Under the pieces are notes generated by a model. It was not told where the DNA came from. It saw only the letters and a list, made by a program, of their open reading frames with translations, and searched no databases. From Cristatella mucedo (lineage: Eukaryota; Bryozoa; Phylactolaemata; Cristatellidae): a stretch of DNA of 64,000 nucleotides. This document shows, piece after piece, positions 29,133 to 40,720 of this stretch (positions within the stretch are counted from its first letter, which is position 1; every line of letters starts with the position of its first letter). The translations under genes were made by a program, and so were the position numbers. Location: contig WPIO01000158.1 of assembly GCA_009760855.2 (NCBI GenBank), forward strand, positions 342,001 through 406,000. Reading direction: 5' to 3'.

Positions 29133-32100
29133 ACTAGGCAAAGCGAGTCCACAGGTTGCTTCCTCTAACTACACTAAGCACCGTCACAACAGCTCTAGAT
29201 CGCCACCACCTAAACGCTGCTAAAATTCTTGATACTGACAGATGTAATGCGGTAATTGTATATAATTAGCACTTGGTGCAAACTTATGGCAGAGAAACTA
29301 CTTTCATTTAAAGTGCTTACAAAAGATACACTAAAGCAGGCGGAAGCAACAGCATCCAGCATGCATCAATGTAACACACCAAGGCAGCAGCACGAGCAGG
29401 TACCACTACTCGAAATTGCTTCAGGAAATATTGAAGCTTAAGTAAATTTAGCTGCAGCTTGCAAGCGACAGTCATTCTGGAGTGCGATTGCAACCACATT
29501 GCGAGGCTCACTCGTTTTCTGATCCGCTGAAGCCAGCTAGTGGCAGTGCATGGAGCGCTCATCGTAACTTTAGCTCGAGTAGTTAGAGCACGTAAAAATT
29601 GTTTCGATTATTAGCCCGCCACAATCTCCGAGCACTCGGGGAGTTGGCGGCGTTGACCTTTCATCGACCGAAAGGGCAGCTACGAGCCGTCGAGCCGCAA
29701 GCCCAGTCGTTTGCAACGCTAGGATCCGCTACCCATAACTCACCTCTTGTGCAGCTGTGCGTCGCATCTAGTCGCAGCCGCAGCAGCCGCCGCTGCCGGT
29801 TTGCCGGCTCTCTCAATGGCAGACGACGTCGAAGCAGCAGCGCAGGCCGCTACGTTGCCTTCGGCTGGTGGCTGCTGGCGTCGCTGTGTGAGTGTCTCGG
29901 TGGCAGAGGCGGCAGCGGCGGGTTGCAGCGGCTCGGGCTCTTGGGCATCCGACGCCAGCACTCCTTCGGGCTTCGCGGGCGCTGCTTCGGCATCGTTTTG
30001 CAGGGCGGCGGCTGCAGGCAGCGGCTCCGGCGGCTGAGACGACTGGCTTGCATTGGCAGTGAACCGAGTGACCGGCCTCTGGGCGGCGGCTTCTTCTGCG
30101 CAGCCGTTGCTGCTCCGTTCTTCCACTGCCACCGACTTCTGGCCACCGACCGGTGGCAAAAACTGGGCGATCGACCCGGTTTTAGGCACGCCGTGTGCTG
30201 CCTCCACCGAACCAGTTGCCGAAGCGGCCGACGCGTCGCCGTCGACGACGGCAGCAGCTGCTGGAGCCTCAGCGTTGCAGTCGATCGGACGGTCGGCCGA
30301 CTGAGCGGCAGCGGCCGCTGCTTCTGTGGCGGCGGCGGTCGAAGCAGCGTATGCCGCTAACGCAGCCGACCACGCTGCTCCTCCGGCGCCCGTAGCGGTG
30401 ACGGCTGCGGCGGCGGCTCCGTAAGCGGCGATGGCGGCGCCGTACCCCCAGCGCTGCTCAGAGGGAATCGAAGTGGCCAGAGGCGCCACCGGCGCGCCAG
30501 GGGCACCACCGGCCGTCGCTCGGGAGGAGGGCTGTGGCAGGAGCTTCCGCTGGTGCACGGCCCTCGTTCCCGACGACGACGTCGACCTCGGCTTGCGTGC
30601 ATTCTTCGGAGCCGCGGGCCGAAAAGCCTGAGGAGGAGGTCTGGTGGCTGCTGCTGCAGGCGGCGCTCCCCGCTTGAGCCGCCCGGCGGCCGAGACTACT
30701 GCCGAAGCAGCACCGGTAGCCCGGGTCCTGGCAGGCTTGGCATTCTTGCTGGCGATGGCTTCTGCCGCCGCCGCCGAAGCTGCGCCGGCCGGCGGCTCCC
30801 GAGAGCCGGGCGAGCCTCCTCGGGCAGCCTTCCTGTGCGTCCTGGAGTCGGACGGTGGCGACACTGAGGCGGCAGGAGCTGCTGCTGCTGCTGGCTGAGG
30901 GACACGAAGGATGGCTACCGGCACCCGACGACCGTGCAGCGAGGCATCAGCGGCGGCGTGTCCTTCGCTGCGCAGCCGCTGATGCTGAGCTGCGGCCGCC
31001 GCCGGCGCCAGACAGTAGCGGAGCTCGCTCGAGGGGACGAGCGCCCTCTCGGCAGCTGGCGATGGCGCCAGCACGACGAGCAGAGACCGCTCGAGGCTGC
31101 CGTCGCATACAGCAGCGCTTCGCTGCTTCGAGCTCGTCGCTGGCAGGCCCGCGAGGGTCACAGTGGCAGCCGCCTGCTGGCCCGGCCGAGGCTGGCGGCG
31201 CGGCGGTGGCGAGGAGGCGGCTTGAGCGGAAGCAGAAACAGAGGCGGCGGCTGGCTCGGGCTGCTTTGACCTGGTCACTCGGCGACTGGCAGCGGCCTGC
31301 TCGACACTCCTTGCCGCGTCACCCGCAGCAGCAGAAGCGGCAGCGACTGCTGCTGCTGTGGCCACTGCTGCTGCGGGCGAGAGAGCTGGAGACGCTGCCT
31401 TCTTTGCAGACCGAGCGTCGAGCAGCAGCGGCCGGCACGCTCTGCCCGCTTGGCTGCCGGCTTGCTGCTGCTGCCGCTGCTGATCCGACTCTCTTCCGAC
31501 GCCGGTAGATAGCGACGACGACGATCGCTCGCAGTCTTCGATCTCGGTCGGCCACGTAGCTGCCCGATCGGCTGCCGCTACCTTCGCAGCCGCCTCGACG
31601 TGAGAGGCGGCCTCCGAGGCTGCATCGTCGTCGGCTGCGAACTGCGGTAGCAGGCGGATCACTTGCTTCGCGGCGTCGGCGCTGTCTGCCAGCAGTGCCA
31701 CGAAGTAGCGCTTCACCTGCACGTCGCCAAGGCTCGACCACGTGAGCCCTAGAGGTCAAAGATACGACGCGTGGGGGCAGCCCCCGAGAGCAGAGCAAAG
31801 TGTCGGCCGAGCACCAAGTCTGCGGGCAGCCTCGAGCCTATTAAATTAGTAAATAATTATTTAATAAATAATATTTATTATTTATATTATATTTTGCATT
31901 TTATTGCACGATTATTTATATCATTAATAATTATATATAATAAACAGATTTAAAAAAACAGTAGAGTCAAAAGATGCACTGATAGCAACCGCAGCGCCGA
32001 CCTGCAGCTTGGCAGCCAGCCTGCCAAAAAAAATCCTAGCTGATTAAACAGCCTCTTTTTGTATAGCGACAGAAGAGCCTTTACGGCTATCATCACCGCT

Positions 32101-32530
32101 TGCAGTGGCAATAAAGAATCGCCCACCGCAGGAATCAAACACACGACCCCGGGACCGAGGTCGTGAAAGCAACCGCCTTACCTAGTGTGCCATCACGGCA
32201 CACCAGCCACCGCCGCCAGGTAGTAAGGCCAGCTAGCAAGCAGGCAATCACCTGCTTCCGGTAGGGTGGCTGCATGTAGGGGTTGTAGTCCATCAGAAGC
32301 AGCATGACCGTTCTGTACACCTCTGGCCTGCTCTCGCCGTAATGGCGACGTATCGACTCGACGATCTCGAGCATGCTGCTCGCATCTCCGCTCTCGGCCT
32401 GTGCGGCCGAGCTTTCCACTGAAAAGGCATGGACGGCGGTGGCAGTCGAGCGGCCATATTCTTAGCTAGCTGCTTCGGCTTCGAGGCAGCGAAGCGAACC
32501 GACGAGGTGGTCGAGACCACCGCGATAGAG

Positions 32531-32618
<88 letters not shown>

Positions 32619-32802
32619 ACCTGCTTGCGTGAGACCGCGAATAAAACGGCTGATTTCTTCGTCGATGTTTGCCAACACTGAAAGCTCCTGAAACCGAATA
32701 AGTATGGCCCATTGGCATGGCGTGACATCTCCTTTGCTTGACATAAGCTGCCGCTGCAACTGTTCACTTTTAGTCGAGGATACTTACGCATGATTCAGCC
32801 AT
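26846..32802 (-). CDS. Unrecognised large Ala/Ser/Gln-rich nuclear-type protein, six joined exons
   Basis: I do not recognise this gene. Six exons join in phase: 32802-32788, 32687-32621, 32418-32252, 31716-29744, 28070-27359 and 27238-26846, together about 1109 residues. The first 80 or so residues look ordered: MAESC, then ELSVLANIDEEISRFIRGL, then an acidic helix-rich part with LLLMDYNPYMQPPYRKQ, continuing VKRYFVALLADSADAAKQVI. After that come some 600 residues of very Ala-rich low complexity with Gln runs, then a basic patch (ALKRKGE, PSKKAKV) suggesting nuclear import, then a Gln/Ser/Tyr-rich part. The layout suggests a transcription or chromatin cofactor, but this is only inference. 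A further exon at 23040-23566 may end the gene. GC and CAG/GCA content are far above the neighbourhood. Confidence 0.75.
27359..28070 (-). CDS. Ala-rich gene, exon 5 (basic nuclear-type motifs)
   Basis: The acceptor is cgttgccttcag; one base completes Ser and the phase agrees with exon 4. The donor is ACAAAG|gtgagc. It encodes QRWQPALKRKGEAERRSPLP then APSKKAKVAEAEQELPSLR, two basic clusters resembling nuclear localisation signals. Next come poly-Gln and poly-Ala, and the hydrophobic stretch LAVITPNLLLSRQCYTGAIE. 712 bases. Confidence 0.78.
28921..29160 (+). mobile_element. Helitron 5' terminal segment
   Basis: It begins after an A with TCTCTACTAATTAGAG and then GAGAAAGTCCGCCCTTCCC, the usual form of Helitron 5' ends and similar to 42940. 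It contains a (CA)n run. I found no clear 3' end. It lies in intron 4 of the Ala-rich gene. Confidence 0.45.
29064..29130. repeat. (CA)n microsatellite
   Basis: CACG units followed by pure CA. It lies inside the Helitron-like segment in intron 4 of the Ala-rich gene. Confidence 0.95.
29744..31716 (-). CDS. Ala-rich gene, exon 4 (1973 bases, low-complexity core)
   Basis: The frame is open for 657 codons. The acceptor gacgtgcag was chosen because phase 0 reads VKRYFVALLADSADAAKQVI. An earlier ctctag acceptor would hit a stop in phase 0. The donor is AAGAG|gtgagt. After the first 30 residues the composition is dominated by Ala, Ser, Pro, Gln and Arg, with poly-Ala and poly-Gln runs from GCN and CAG repeats. 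Large antisense open frames in this interval are shadows of that composition. Confidence 0.8.
32035..32205 (-). mobile_element. SINE-1 copy in intron 3 of the Ala-rich gene
   Basis: Full length on the minus strand: GCCGTGATGGCACACTAGGT, GGTCGTGTGTTTGATTCCTG and the tail ACAAAAAGAGGCTGTTTAAT. Confidence 0.65.
32252..32418 (-). CDS. Ala-rich gene, exon 3 (ordered acidic/aromatic segment)
   Basis: The acceptor is gccttttcag and the donor is AAGCAG|gtgatt. It encodes an acidic stretch and then SIRRHYGESRPEVYRTVMLL and DYNPYMQPPYRKQ. This is the most conserved-looking part of the protein. A SINE-1 copy lies just inside the following intron at 32035-32205. Confidence 0.75.
32534..32618. repeat. 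(GA)n/(CT)n microsatellite abutting a splice donor
   Basis: About 42 GA units on the plus strand. On the minus (gene) strand the exon 2 donor gtgc is followed at once by (TC)n. Confidence 0.95.
32621..32687 (-). CDS. Ala-rich gene, exon 2 (helical N-terminal segment)
   Basis: The acceptor is ttattcggtttcag and the donor is GCAG|gtgctc, which runs straight into a (CT)n microsatellite. It encodes ELSVLANIDEEISRFIRGL then TQA, a probable amphipathic helix. 67 bases, phase 0 in and phase 1 out. Confidence 0.7.
32788..32802 (-). CDS. Ala-rich gene, exon 1 (start codon, MAESC)
   Basis: ATG at 32802-32800 is followed by GCT GAA TCA TGC and a consensus donor gtaagt. The exon gives five residues in phase 0 with the next. 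The start was chosen because the following exon has no in-frame Met near its acceptor and this donor is strong. Confidence 0.6.
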
Positions 32803-33254
32803 CGTACGGACCACAGACTGGTGAAAATCTGCGACGCCAAGTGACTTTTCAGAAGAAAAAGGAAAGCTGCTTGCTAGCAAGCAGCTGACACCAGTATGTT
32901 ATGTGGCCGATTGCTGTAGGAAAGCGGTTCGAACCAATGCTGCTATTGACCGAAAGGTTGCAGTTATAGCTAAGTCGGTCGCCAACCTGAGTACATCCGG
33001 ATACGACCTAGGCACATAAAGATGTAGCTTGTCTATGCTCATTGCTTTTGGATGCGCTGATAGGCACCTTGAGATGCGTGCAAACACTTGGGCTTATCAG
33101 CAGCAAGAAAAACAGTTTTTGGGGAGCTAGTTACGTCCATTCGTAATCACCATAGCATGCAGCTGCATCACCTCCCTCTTGCAAGCCTCTTACGAACTAA
33201 ATGCATTTCCCATCTATTTAAAAACACTAACATTGTGGCAAGCTAGTAATAATA

Positions 33255-34080
33255 ATAATAATTATTATAATATATTTGCATAGCACCCTCAGATAATTGA
33301 ATTTCTTTCTAGGCACGTTACAGATGCTGAAAAGAAAAAATTACCAAAATAATTGATGGTAACATCCGAAAGCAGCAGGCATAGTGCTAGCAGGCACACG
33401 CACACGAAGGACGAATCACAAAGAACCGTCAAATGCTGTTATAAACAAATGTGTTTTACGTTTCTTTTTAAATGTCGTCATGTTGGGGACGTTGTGACGT
33501 GCATCGGTTCTGAATTCTAGGCTTTTGGAGCAGAGGAACTAAAGGCATGGTCTCCAACGGTTTTGAGGTTTATGCAAGGTACGGCTACACGATACGAGTC
33601 AGAACTGCCGGTTGTACGATTCTTTGCCTTGCGGGGAGTAGCGCTGAGAGGTAGGCTGGAGCCAGAGAATGAAGGGACCTAAAAGTAGTTGACATAACCT
33701 TGAAATTGATGTGCTGCTGGATTAAAAGCCAGTGCAGGTCGGCAAAAAGTGGTGTGATAAGGCATCTGCGACGTTCACGACAGAAAAGCCTAGCTGCCGA
33801 GTTTTGCACCAATTGTAAGTGCTTGATTGCACACATAAGGAGACCAGCAAGCAGTGAGTTATGGAAGTCGAGAAGAGATAAAAATGTATGGACCAATTTG
33901 GATGTAGTATCCCTGCCTAAGCAAGCCCACATTTTGTTATTGTTATGGAGCTGAAATGAGGTAGACTTGACTGTGGAGCTGATGTGATCGTCTAATGAAA
34001 GATCACCTTGGAACAGGACACCTCGACTAAATGCAGATTCAACAGGATATACCGGCCGATTTCAAGCGTTAGGTTTCCCG
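33255..34080 (-). mobile_element. LINE A 3' portion
   Basis: The minus strand encodes FHNSLLAGL..CAIKHLQLVQ and LADLHWLLIQQHINFKVMST, then a degraded C-terminus and an (ATT)n tail near 33250. 5'-truncated. Confidence 0.65.
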
Positions 34081-34203
34081 ATTTCTGAATAACACTTGGT
34101 AGAACGCTGGTGAACTAACAGCTATTTGCATTATTTTGCTGGAGCTTAACGCTACGACCTTTTTAGGCTTAACTCTTTACATCACGTCAGAACTCTCATT
34201 CGT

Positions 34204-34247
<44 letters not shown>

Positions 34248-34251
34248 ACAC

Positions 34252-34282
<31 letters not shown>

Positions 34283-34300
34283 ACACACACAAACACACGG
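34204..34300. repeat. (CA)n microsatellite
   Basis: CA run with a few CG interruptions, intergenic between the Ala-rich gene and METTL2. Confidence 0.95.
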
Positions 34301-35381
34301 ATGTACTCGCGCACGAACGTACATACAAGCAGCGTGAGCCGTTCAGTCATTAAGGTTGTTTTCGCGTGTGCCAACTGAGCTTGAGCATCTTCACCGAATC
34401 CTGTGCCGTTCTTTGCATTTTCCTATCATGTGATTGGCAAGTCCGGATTACTTTCCAGTCTGCTCAGAATGCACAAGTTTTGATTGCTTAACCGTCCTGG
34501 CTGTGAAACTAAAGAACCGCGAACCAATTTGGCATTCCGTCGGTAAATCGCGAATAGTGCACCTTGCAGAGAGCCCACACGGCGAACATTCCATTTGAAT
34601 GGCAAAATCACATTTTGCAAGATAAAAGTTGTGATTCTGTATAGCTCAGTTGTACATGAACGCTAACTTCGTATCTATATCTGGTGAACTGGTTCGAGAG
34701 CATCGACCTGCAGCTACGTAAGTAAAAATGTACTCCTTCCTAAATATTTTGCTGGGATGGCCCTTCGTCCTAATTCAGTTAACAAGCTTATCTAAGGTCG
34801 AGCTGTGAAGAAGCGAGCTGCAGGTAGCTCTTTGGTATCGTCTATCGGCCGACTAAGTAACTCCTGACCCGGAAGAGTTTCAAACTTTCACTGGGCACGT
34901 TTTGACCAGTGCCACGGGCAGCCAAAATGCTAGACCAGAGCCTCCCCAATAACCTAGAACGTACAGAAATTACAGCTCTGTAGCTGTCAGTATGCTTCCT
35001 TTACACCATATGTAAAGTACCAAAATAGAGATTAAGTAGTCTGATGGCGCTATACTAATATATTATTATTGCTATTACTTATTGAGCTTGGAGTTCCTTA
35101 CAGATGCCAGCAAAAATCGTGGAAACCATGGAAAACTTGAAATACCAATACAAACGTTGGGAGCTTGAGATTAAAACGGAAATGTCTTTTTTCTCGTTCT
35201 GTCCGCGCGGACTGCTTCCGTTAAGATAAGCTCAGCAGTTTTCAGCTGCTACTACCAAGGTCGTGACCACGGTCCCGCACGCCTGTTCGAGGCACGACAC
35301 AGCAACTGCTGACACTAGAGCAGCCGACCCGTTGATCGCGAGCTGTGCTTTCGATAGGTGACTTTTGCCATCAGCTGCGAT

Positions 35382-35423
35382 GCATCGATGCCTCAGCTCG
35401 AGCTCGTTCTGAGGCATCGATGC
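35382..35423. repeat. Perfect inverted repeat: 15-bp stem, 12-base loop
   Basis: GCATCGATGCCTCAG (35382-35396) and CTGAGGCATCGATGC (35409-35423) are exact reverse complements around ctcgagctcgtt. No gene is recognised here. Confidence 0.9.
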
Positions 35424-35642
35424 TTCAGCATCGCTTCGAGCCCACAGCAGACTAGAGCGCCACTGCTGAATCGCCACTGAATCTTAAGAACTACCACCGT
35501 AGGGCTGCCAACACTGGGATTGTCAACTGGCCGCTTCGGAAGCGTTCGTGCGCATTCATTGAGGCCCTCCCCCCCCCCCGCCCGGCCAAGCGGACCGCCG
35601 GGCGACCCGGCTCCACAATTGATTTTCGGCGGATCACCTCAA

Positions 35643-35896
35643 GAGGCCACGTGGCCACGCGGTTCCCGCCTTAACGAAACAACGCTCAACCACAGCTTAG
35701 TAGCGAACAGAGTCCAGAAGAACAGTTAATAGCGAAATTGATATAAAACTGCAGACTTTTTATAAAATCGAGGCCACGTGGCAACGTGGTTCCCGCCCTA
35801 ACGAGGAGCTCTACCGTGGCTAAGTAGCGAGCAGAGCCCGAAAGAACGGTTGACAGCGCGATTCCTATGAAACTGTAAATTTTTTATAAAATCAAG
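35643..35896. repeat. Tandem duplication, 127-bp period
   Basis: Copy 1 starts GAGGCCACGTGGCCACGCGG at 35643 and copy 2 GAGGCCACGTGGCAACGTGG at 35770. Both continue through a GTAGCGA.CAGAG block and end with TTTTTATAAAATC. Clearly diverged. Confidence 0.85.
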
Positions 35897-36564
35897 CGAT
35901 TTCAAAAAAAGGTTTCCTGCCACGAACAGAAGCTGTCTCCGCGAGAGACTTGACAGTAGCTCCGACGTGTTCAACGAGCGTCACATACGAGAACCACGAA
36001 AGCAAACTCGGCGCTCACAGGCTGGTACTCACTTGATGGACAAGTGTAGCTTACTCTGTAGGTCTATACTAGATACCTGGAAGTCAAAGTGAGATCAGCT
36101 ATACGTAGACTGTGGAATGGAGACTGCGAGCGAACTTGAGCACAGCTCACAGTTGGCAACCTCCGCGTAGGACGTACCCAGGGTCAGGGCGCGGAACTCG
36201 TTACGTTCGACGTTGCGCTCCCCAGTTGCGACTGCAGCCAATCCCATTCATTCGCCCTCTCGCCCTCAGCCTCTCGCTCCTCGCTTCCCCCCCCCCCCGA
36301 TCCCTGTTATCCGTATTGCTTGGAGTCCATCGGCTGAGCGTGTGCCCGATAGGCCCTAGAGGTACGTTCGCTGGACGACCACTTAGGTACTCCCGAAGGA
36401 AGTAGGACCCACTGCCTCGCACTACCACTTGGCCATAGTTTTAATAAATCCACGCGTTGGCAGCTGCATGTGTTACAGCGGATTCCGTCCATCCGCCCAG
36501 TGACTTTGCCATCTCCAAGATCTGCAGGCTGTCTGTCAGCCAGGGAGAGCTCCTCCAAGCAATG

Positions 36565-36915
36565 TAATGTAATGTATCTCCGTCAGTAACTCCACAAAGT
36601 CATAAAGACCATGTGGGTGTTACGCAGGAGAGTTTTGTATAGCGCACTCACAGCCTAAGCGGCTTTCGGTACGCATTCGGTAGCCAACAGACTTCGTCTC
36701 ACGCAAAAAAAAGAAAGTGGGAAGCATAGCAGAGTTAGGAGAGCAGTTGAGGTAGTGAGTAGCATAGAAGTAGCAGTTCAGGACCACTGAAAAAGATGTG
36801 CCATAGTCGGCAGTTGGAGAGTAGATGTCGTTGCGTAAGAATTGTGGAAGCGAGTTCCACAGTCTAGGACCTGCAGAGCTAAAGCTTCTGTCGCCAACTG
36901 TCTTAAAGCACCTGG
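36565..36915 (-). mobile_element. LINE B 3' end
   Basis: The minus strand starts with the 3' UTR block of GTAACACCCACATGGTCTT and extends up through the SVGYRMRTESRLGCE-type region and the LWNSLPQFL block near 36860. 5'-truncated. Confidence 0.65.
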
Positions 36916-39859
36916 CTGCCCTCGCTCCGTTAGATCTGGCCTCTCGTCACACGGGTTTTCGATGGACTCCACGTCCCGGAACAGACAGCCATGTTAGCTG
37001 GCAGCTGACCAGGTCGCCCAGCCCGCAGACGAGAGGCGTGCGCTTCTCGCTCGGTATGGCTCGCTGCTAAGGAGACTTGAGAGTCGATGCCCTTATTGAG
37101 TACTCTGAGCGCGAGCAGATGCTAGAGTCTGCCCAACTTCTAAATGAAGGCAAGTGTATGATCTTGGAGAAGTTATTAAGGCACCGCAGGATTTTCCAAC
37201 TGTTATGAAAAAAATGACATTATATCAATTGCGTCAACAAAATAAAAGTGACTCAATTCAAGTTATTAGTGAGGCAATCCGTACTAAATGGAAAACTTAC
37301 AAGAAGAGCAGCGAGTGCTTAGAAACACGGTGTAACGCAGCGGTAAGCTATACCTGAACCTAATGACCAGTCTGAACCTCGGGCGTAAATAGCGTCGGTA
37401 CGTAGCGGCCGCGAAAGGCCGCCCGAGTATAGAAGAATACCGAAGCTTAATTTTATTGTCAACTTTATCGCCAATGATGGACAGCCGAGGCGCAATGGCA
37501 ATAACTCGCTGCCGGGCCGTTCTAATTTAACTCTCGCAGTTTGCGAGGTAAATTCCCACTTAAACCTTTAATTAATGATTAGAAAACATTTCTTGAATGG
37601 TCCACTCACATGCACACCCTCGCATACACGCACAGGCTCACAAACGCACTCACGCAAATATAGCTACACACACATACGTACATACACACCGCATCCACTC
37701 CTCTACACGTACGAGTGTCTGTTTAGTTATTGCATAATTCAATGCGAGCACTTTTCTTATAACCTAGGCTCAGCGCATTCTGAAGAGCTCATTGAGGCGC
37801 GTCTGCTCCCGGCTGCAAATTGAAAAATCAAAAGAACCTTCGACACAGCAAGGGATTTTTGGTCGGTGTTTTCGCGAAAATGAAGTGTACATGCAAAGGC
37901 GTAACACCCATTTAGCTCCTGTGGCTTTGTAGAGTTAAATGCAGAGATACGTTATATTTCAAGGTTCTTGGTGAAGTGAAAGATTTTACTGCAGTCTTTC
38001 CCGTACAGTAGTTTAGTTATTCACGAGACCTGGGCACTGAAGTTACCTGGATGAATGAATCAGAATTACTTTAGATAAACGCTTAACGTTTTGTAAGCTG
38101 AGGGTAAGAATTGATCGAGTGTGCGCGTGTGTATGCGTGTAGCTAACGACCGAAGTTTCACCCAAAAAGAAGGAAGTAGAAGCACATCCGAGTTTGGATA
38201 TGCTAATTGGCAAAAAAGGTTCAGCGAAGGATAGCCACAATGGAAGAGCAACTATCAACATCACGAGAACAGGCAAAACCGGTTCGCAAAAAATTGCGAA
38301 AATGATTTCTCAGTCAAGGAACGCGCGAGACAAAACATCGGTCGCCAGCGGTTTTTGAACGAGAAGACAGAGGCAGAAAGGAAAGTGCGGACCGTAGCGA
38401 GGATGCAGTATGCCAACGTGCCCAACCAATGACATTATGAAATCATTCTTTGGTGCTTTTGTCTCTCCACTGTGCTATAAAAGCACGCGGGGCACGTCGC
38501 CGAGGTTTGTTGGAAAATGACAAATGCATAGCCTGCAAACATGCAAACAATCGCTCATTTTTTTGTAGATCAGCGTGCTCGATTAGAACCCGAGCCTCTT
38601 TCGGGAAATATCAAACGAACAAGTCTGATCAGACGACTTAAAAACAATCTTGCTCTACTTATGATCGTTTCCTAAGTTTTACAGTTAGCCAATGTTACAT
38701 GGAGGCTTGAAAATGCAGTGACTATGTACGCTTATCACGCTACTAAAAAAGCATTTTTAGGGACACCATCCACTCACTGCTGTCCCTACTGTCCCTGTAG
38801 CCCCACATCGCCCAGAGTGTCTCCTAATTCAAGCCTGTTTCTAATTAGCTCGTGGGGAAATTAGTCTCTCAGCTAAAAATACCACTAGTTCCTTGACCCT
38901 GGCCCAACAGTTTTCCTTACGAGTTTCAAAGAACTAATGCTAGTATCATAACAGATGTTGTAAATAAATCGCTGCATACAGGTGAAGTTTCTGCTTATTA
39001 ACTATTCCCTAGAAATTGCTCGTCTGCGGTTTACAATTATCTGAAAAACCTTGATCGTGGTAGGGCCTATATGCTAATTCTCCTAGATCTCCCACAGGCA
39101 GTTGATACCACTGACCATCAAATTCTTTTGGAGTGCATCTCGACATGCATAGATTTAGCACTGGCACGAGCCAAATCAGGCTGCATCCAATTCCAGTGAG
39201 ATGCAATGCTAGAGTTTATATGCAAATTAATGCTTTTACTTTTGGATTCTGTCTCACGGGTAAATGTCAATAAAATATCGAAAATATTTGCTCAAAAATT
39301 ATATATTTGCTTAGGGTACCTTCCAAAGGACAAACATGTCAGAAACAGGATCAGAATTTTTAATGAATTCCACGTGTAAAAGGAAAGGTAATTATGCCAA
39401 CCATATCTAATCCGAATGCAAACCAGAACCAACGTATCTACAGATAATACATTTCCCTATCTCTGCGTCGAATGCGACATGCGTCCCAGCTTGTTTATCG
39501 TTGCACATTGAGGTAAATGTTTACAGCGTGTTGGGATGCATGCTTGTGATTTGTGTTTAGCTTCATTTACCATACAGCTTCATGCCTTGTCAATCCCATA
39601 ACTCGGCCAATGTTTCACGGATCAATTTTAAATATGAGTTTAACTGTGCTTGTGAATCACTGCTGGAGTTTATTTCTGATTTTGATTTGATTGGTGTTGA
39701 TGTACAGTCCATGATTGCAGAAAATAAATCCAAGGATTGTTTGATGATTTTTATAGCAATATTTATTCTACCAAAATCAACATAAACTTTTGCATTGACT
39801 TTCGTCTTCTGCCGCCAATGGTATGTGGGGTAATGGTGACGTATATGCCACTGTAATCA

Positions 39860-40720
39860 TAATAGATCGACAATGGCTGCCACATCACGGCGACCATCAC
39901 CACATGCTCGAAATTCAGGTGTCGTTTTCGAAAACTGCCTCAATTTTAAAAGCTTCATTCAGAAGACTGCCTCCACAGCTAGCCATCACTTCCGATCCCT
40001 ATCCAAGATTAGGAGCTGTCTTCCACAGTGGCTTGCAAAAAATTTAACTAGCTCCTTAGTTCTGTCTCGGCTTGATTATTGAAATTCCCTATTGGCTGGG
40101 CTACCATAAAAAGCTGTTAGGCCACTGCAGCTGACTATGAATTTGGCTGAAAGGCTAGTCTTCAAGTCCCAGAAGTTTGAGCACGTGTCTCCTTTGCTAA
40201 AAGAGCTAAGATGGATGCCGGTTGACCAACGGATTCAGAGCAAGGTCCTTACGCTGACCCACCAGGCCCGCCACGGCTTGGCTCCTTCGTACCTAGCTGA
40301 ACTGCTGCATCAGTTTCAGCCTGTTCGCGCCCTCAGGTCCTGTGTCGACAATAAATTAGCTGTCCCATTCCTCCGCTTAAAGACCGTTGGCGACAGAAGC
40401 TTTAGCTCTGCAGGTCCTAGACTGTGGAACTCGCTTCCACAATTCTTACGCAATGACAACTACTCTCCTGCTGCCGACTATGGCTCATACTTTTCAGCGG
40501 TCCTGAGCTGCTACTTCCATGCTACTCACTACCTCAACTTCTCTCCTGACTCTGCTATACTTCCCACTTTGTCTTTGTTGCGTGAGGCGAAGTCTGTTGG
40601 CTACCGAATGCGTACCGAAAGCCACTTAGGCTGTGAGTGCGCTATACAAAACTCTCCTGCGTAACACCCACATGGTCTCTATGACTTTGTGGAGTTACAG
40701 ACGGAGATACACACATGTCT
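39860..40720 (+). mobile_element. LINE B C-terminal third, best preserved
   Basis: The plus strand encodes FENCLNFKSFIQKTASTASH, SLSKIRSCLPQWLAKNLTSS and a 175-codon open C-terminus (40137-40664) with MNLAERLVFKSQKFEHVSPL, APSYLAELLHQFQPVRALRS and GYRMRTESHLGCECAIQNSP. A 3' UTR follows, ending GGAGTTACAGACGGAGATAC. It is useful as the family reference. Confidence 0.75.

Noticed and set aside
29747-31508. Many long open frames antisense to the Ala-rich exon 4
   Set aside because: They arise from the GCN/CAG repeat composition. Only the minus-strand frame has phase-matched splice sites and ordered flanks.
31717-31755. Acceptor ctctag at about 31755 for exon 4 of the Ala-rich gene
   Set aside because: In the phase set by exon 3 it leads to a stop within 12 codons, whereas gtgcag at 31717 reads on.
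35232-35477. 81-codon minus-strand frame as a gene
   Set aside because: It overlaps the perfect hairpin, has no splice or homology support, and GC richness explains the open frame.
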